Part shown: positions 6,848 to 7,146 of the stretch, one piece after another
How the letters are laid out: each line of letters starts with the position of its first letter
Numbering within the stretch: the first letter of the stretch is position 1
NCBI RefSeq assembly: GCF_039370165.1
Contig: NZ_CP134992.1
Coordinates: 1-7,146, forward strand
DNA: 7,146 nt
Origin: Buchnera aphidicola (Chaitoregma tattakana)
Lineage (GTDB): Bacteria; Pseudomonadota; Gammaproteobacteria; Enterobacterales; Enterobacteriaceae
Reading direction: 5' to 3'
Translations under genes and position numbers: made by a program
The notes under the pieces: generated by a model
What the model saw: the letters and a program-made list of their open reading frames with translations, nothing else
Databases searched by the model: none
Told to the model about the DNA's origin: nothing

Positions 6848-6990
6848 TTATTTTATTAATAATAATATATTTATTAAAATATTTTAATCAATATTTTGTA
6901 TTATTTTTTAATATAAAATTTTTTAAACTTTTTTTGTATTTTATAAAATTAAAAAAATATTAAATTGTAAATGTATTTATTTTAATAATG

Positions 6991-7021
6991 TTAGCATTAA
7001 AAATTATTTTATTCTTATAAT
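6991..7021 (+). promoter_or_regulatory. Possible repA promoter
   Basis: TTAGCA (6991-6996, four of six matches to TTGACA) precedes a perfect TATAAT (7016-7021), with a 19-bp spacer, longer than the ideal 17. Transcription would start near 7028, inside the hairpin at 7018-7047, which would place that palindrome where an operator could act. Perfect TATAAT hexamers are common by chance here (another lies at 7030-7035). Confidence 0.25.
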
Positions 7022-7047
7022 ATTAAAATTATAATATTTTAATATTA
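7018..7047 (+). repeat. Perfect 12-bp-arm hairpin upstream of repA
   Basis: TAATATTAAAAT (7018-7029) and ATTTTAATATTA (7036-7047) are exact reverse complements around the 6-nt loop TATAAT. It is the longest perfect inverted repeat noticed in the window and lies 86 nt before the repA ATG. No T-run follows, so it is not an intrinsic terminator in the + direction. An operator, RNA stem-loop or RepA autoregulation site is possible. Confidence 0.4.
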
Positions 7048-7052
7048 AACTT

Positions 7053-7088
7053 ATGGAAAAATATTATTATAAAAAAGATTTTTTGTAG
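7053..7088 (+). other. Possible 11-codon leader ORF before repA
   Basis: ATG at 7053 opens an 11-residue frame, MEKYYYKKDFL, ending at TAG (7086-7088), 45 nt before the repA ATG. IncFII plasmid R1 uses a short leader peptide, Tap, whose translation allows repA translation. Here there is no Shine-Dalgarno and no overlap with repA, so this may be a chance ORF. Confidence 0.15.
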
Positions 7089-7133
7089 TTTTAATTTTTT
7101 AAATTATACTCTAAAAAACTAATAAAAAACTTT

Positions 7134-7146
7134 ATGAGAAAAATTA
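7134..7146 (+). CDS. repA: Probable first codons of repA (continues at base 1 if the molecule is circular)
   Basis: ATG at 7134-7136 is followed by AGA, AAA and ATT, and then an A at 7146 that forms a second ATG with bases 1-2. The frame is exactly that of repA in the left part of the window. The nearest upstream in-frame stop is TAA at 7092-7094, and 7134 is the first ATG after it. There is no convincing Shine-Dalgarno before 7134; the GAGA at 7136-7139 could serve the ATG at 7146. Either start gives a RepA of normal size (288 or 284 aa). This depends on the ends being joined, which is inferred and not shown. Confidence 0.75.

Larger units (their letters stand above)
6772..7133. other. yqhA-repA divergent control region
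   Basis: A 362-bp A/T-rich non-coding gap between divergent genes. It holds the yqhA ribosome site, a bulged inverted repeat (6788-6847), a 16-bp perfect palindrome ATTAAAATATTTTAAT (6873-6888), a possible repA promoter (6991-7021), a 12-bp-arm hairpin (7018-7047) and a possible short leader ORF (7053-7088). IncFII plasmids place copy-control RNA and leader-peptide elements in this position, but no copA-like antisense RNA or copB/repA2 gene can be recognised. Confidence 0.5.

Noticed and set aside
6872..6886. 15-mer TATTAAAATATTTTA repeated at 6228-6242, flanking yqhA
   Set aside because: It is pure A/T and near-palindromic; with gaps this A/T-rich several such matches are expected by chance. 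No target-site duplication or transposase supports a mobile unit.
1..7146. tRNA, rRNA, CRISPR, insertion sequence or toxin-antitoxin genes
   Set aside because: None seen on either strand: no cloverleaf-like sequence with a CCA end, no regular spacers, no transposase motifs.

Overview
The window looks like an essentially complete small leucine-biosynthesis plasmid (pLeu type) of an obligate insect endosymbiont, most likely a Buchnera aphidicola lineage of aphids. The grounds are extreme A+T richness (by eye roughly 80% overall, higher between genes), Lys/Ile/Asn-rich proteins that still align closely with enterobacterial families, and the combination of an IncFII-type RepA, all four leu genes and a YqhA (UPF0114) membrane protein. 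That gene set is the hallmark of Buchnera leucine plasmids. The species cannot be named from sequence alone.

Layout: repA (+) runs in from the left edge and ends at 854. A 360-bp gap (855-1214) holds an AT-only hairpin terminator and two iteron-like direct repeats. Then come leuB (1215-2315), leuC (2323-3729) and leuD (3762-4358), closely spaced on the + strand, and leuA (4448-5995) after an 89-bp gap with its own Shine-Dalgarno. A 266-bp convergent gap (5996-6261) contains an inverted repeat bracketing a small G+C-richer island. yqhA (6262-6771) is on the minus strand. The last 375 bp (6772-7146) is the divergent yqhA/repA control region, with a 12-bp-arm hairpin and a possible 11-codon leader ORF.

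The repA frame is open to the left edge. If the end of the window is joined to its start, that frame continues without a break to an ATG at 7134-7136 with an in-frame stop just upstream (7092-7094). The window is therefore probably one whole circular molecule of 7146 bp linearised inside the 5' end of repA.

How the genes work together: LeuA condenses acetyl-CoA with 2-oxoisovalerate, LeuC plus LeuD isomerise 2-isopropylmalate to 3-isopropylmalate, and LeuB oxidises it to the 2-oxoisocaproate precursor of leucine, an essential amino acid the insect host cannot make. RepA keeps the module at plasmid copy number. YqhA is an inner-membrane protein of unknown function. The most notable points are the gene order leuB-C-D-A rather than leuA-B-C-D, a strongly diverged leucine-sensing C-terminal domain in LeuA, a single repA with no repA2, and candidate origin and copy-control elements in the three intergenic gaps.
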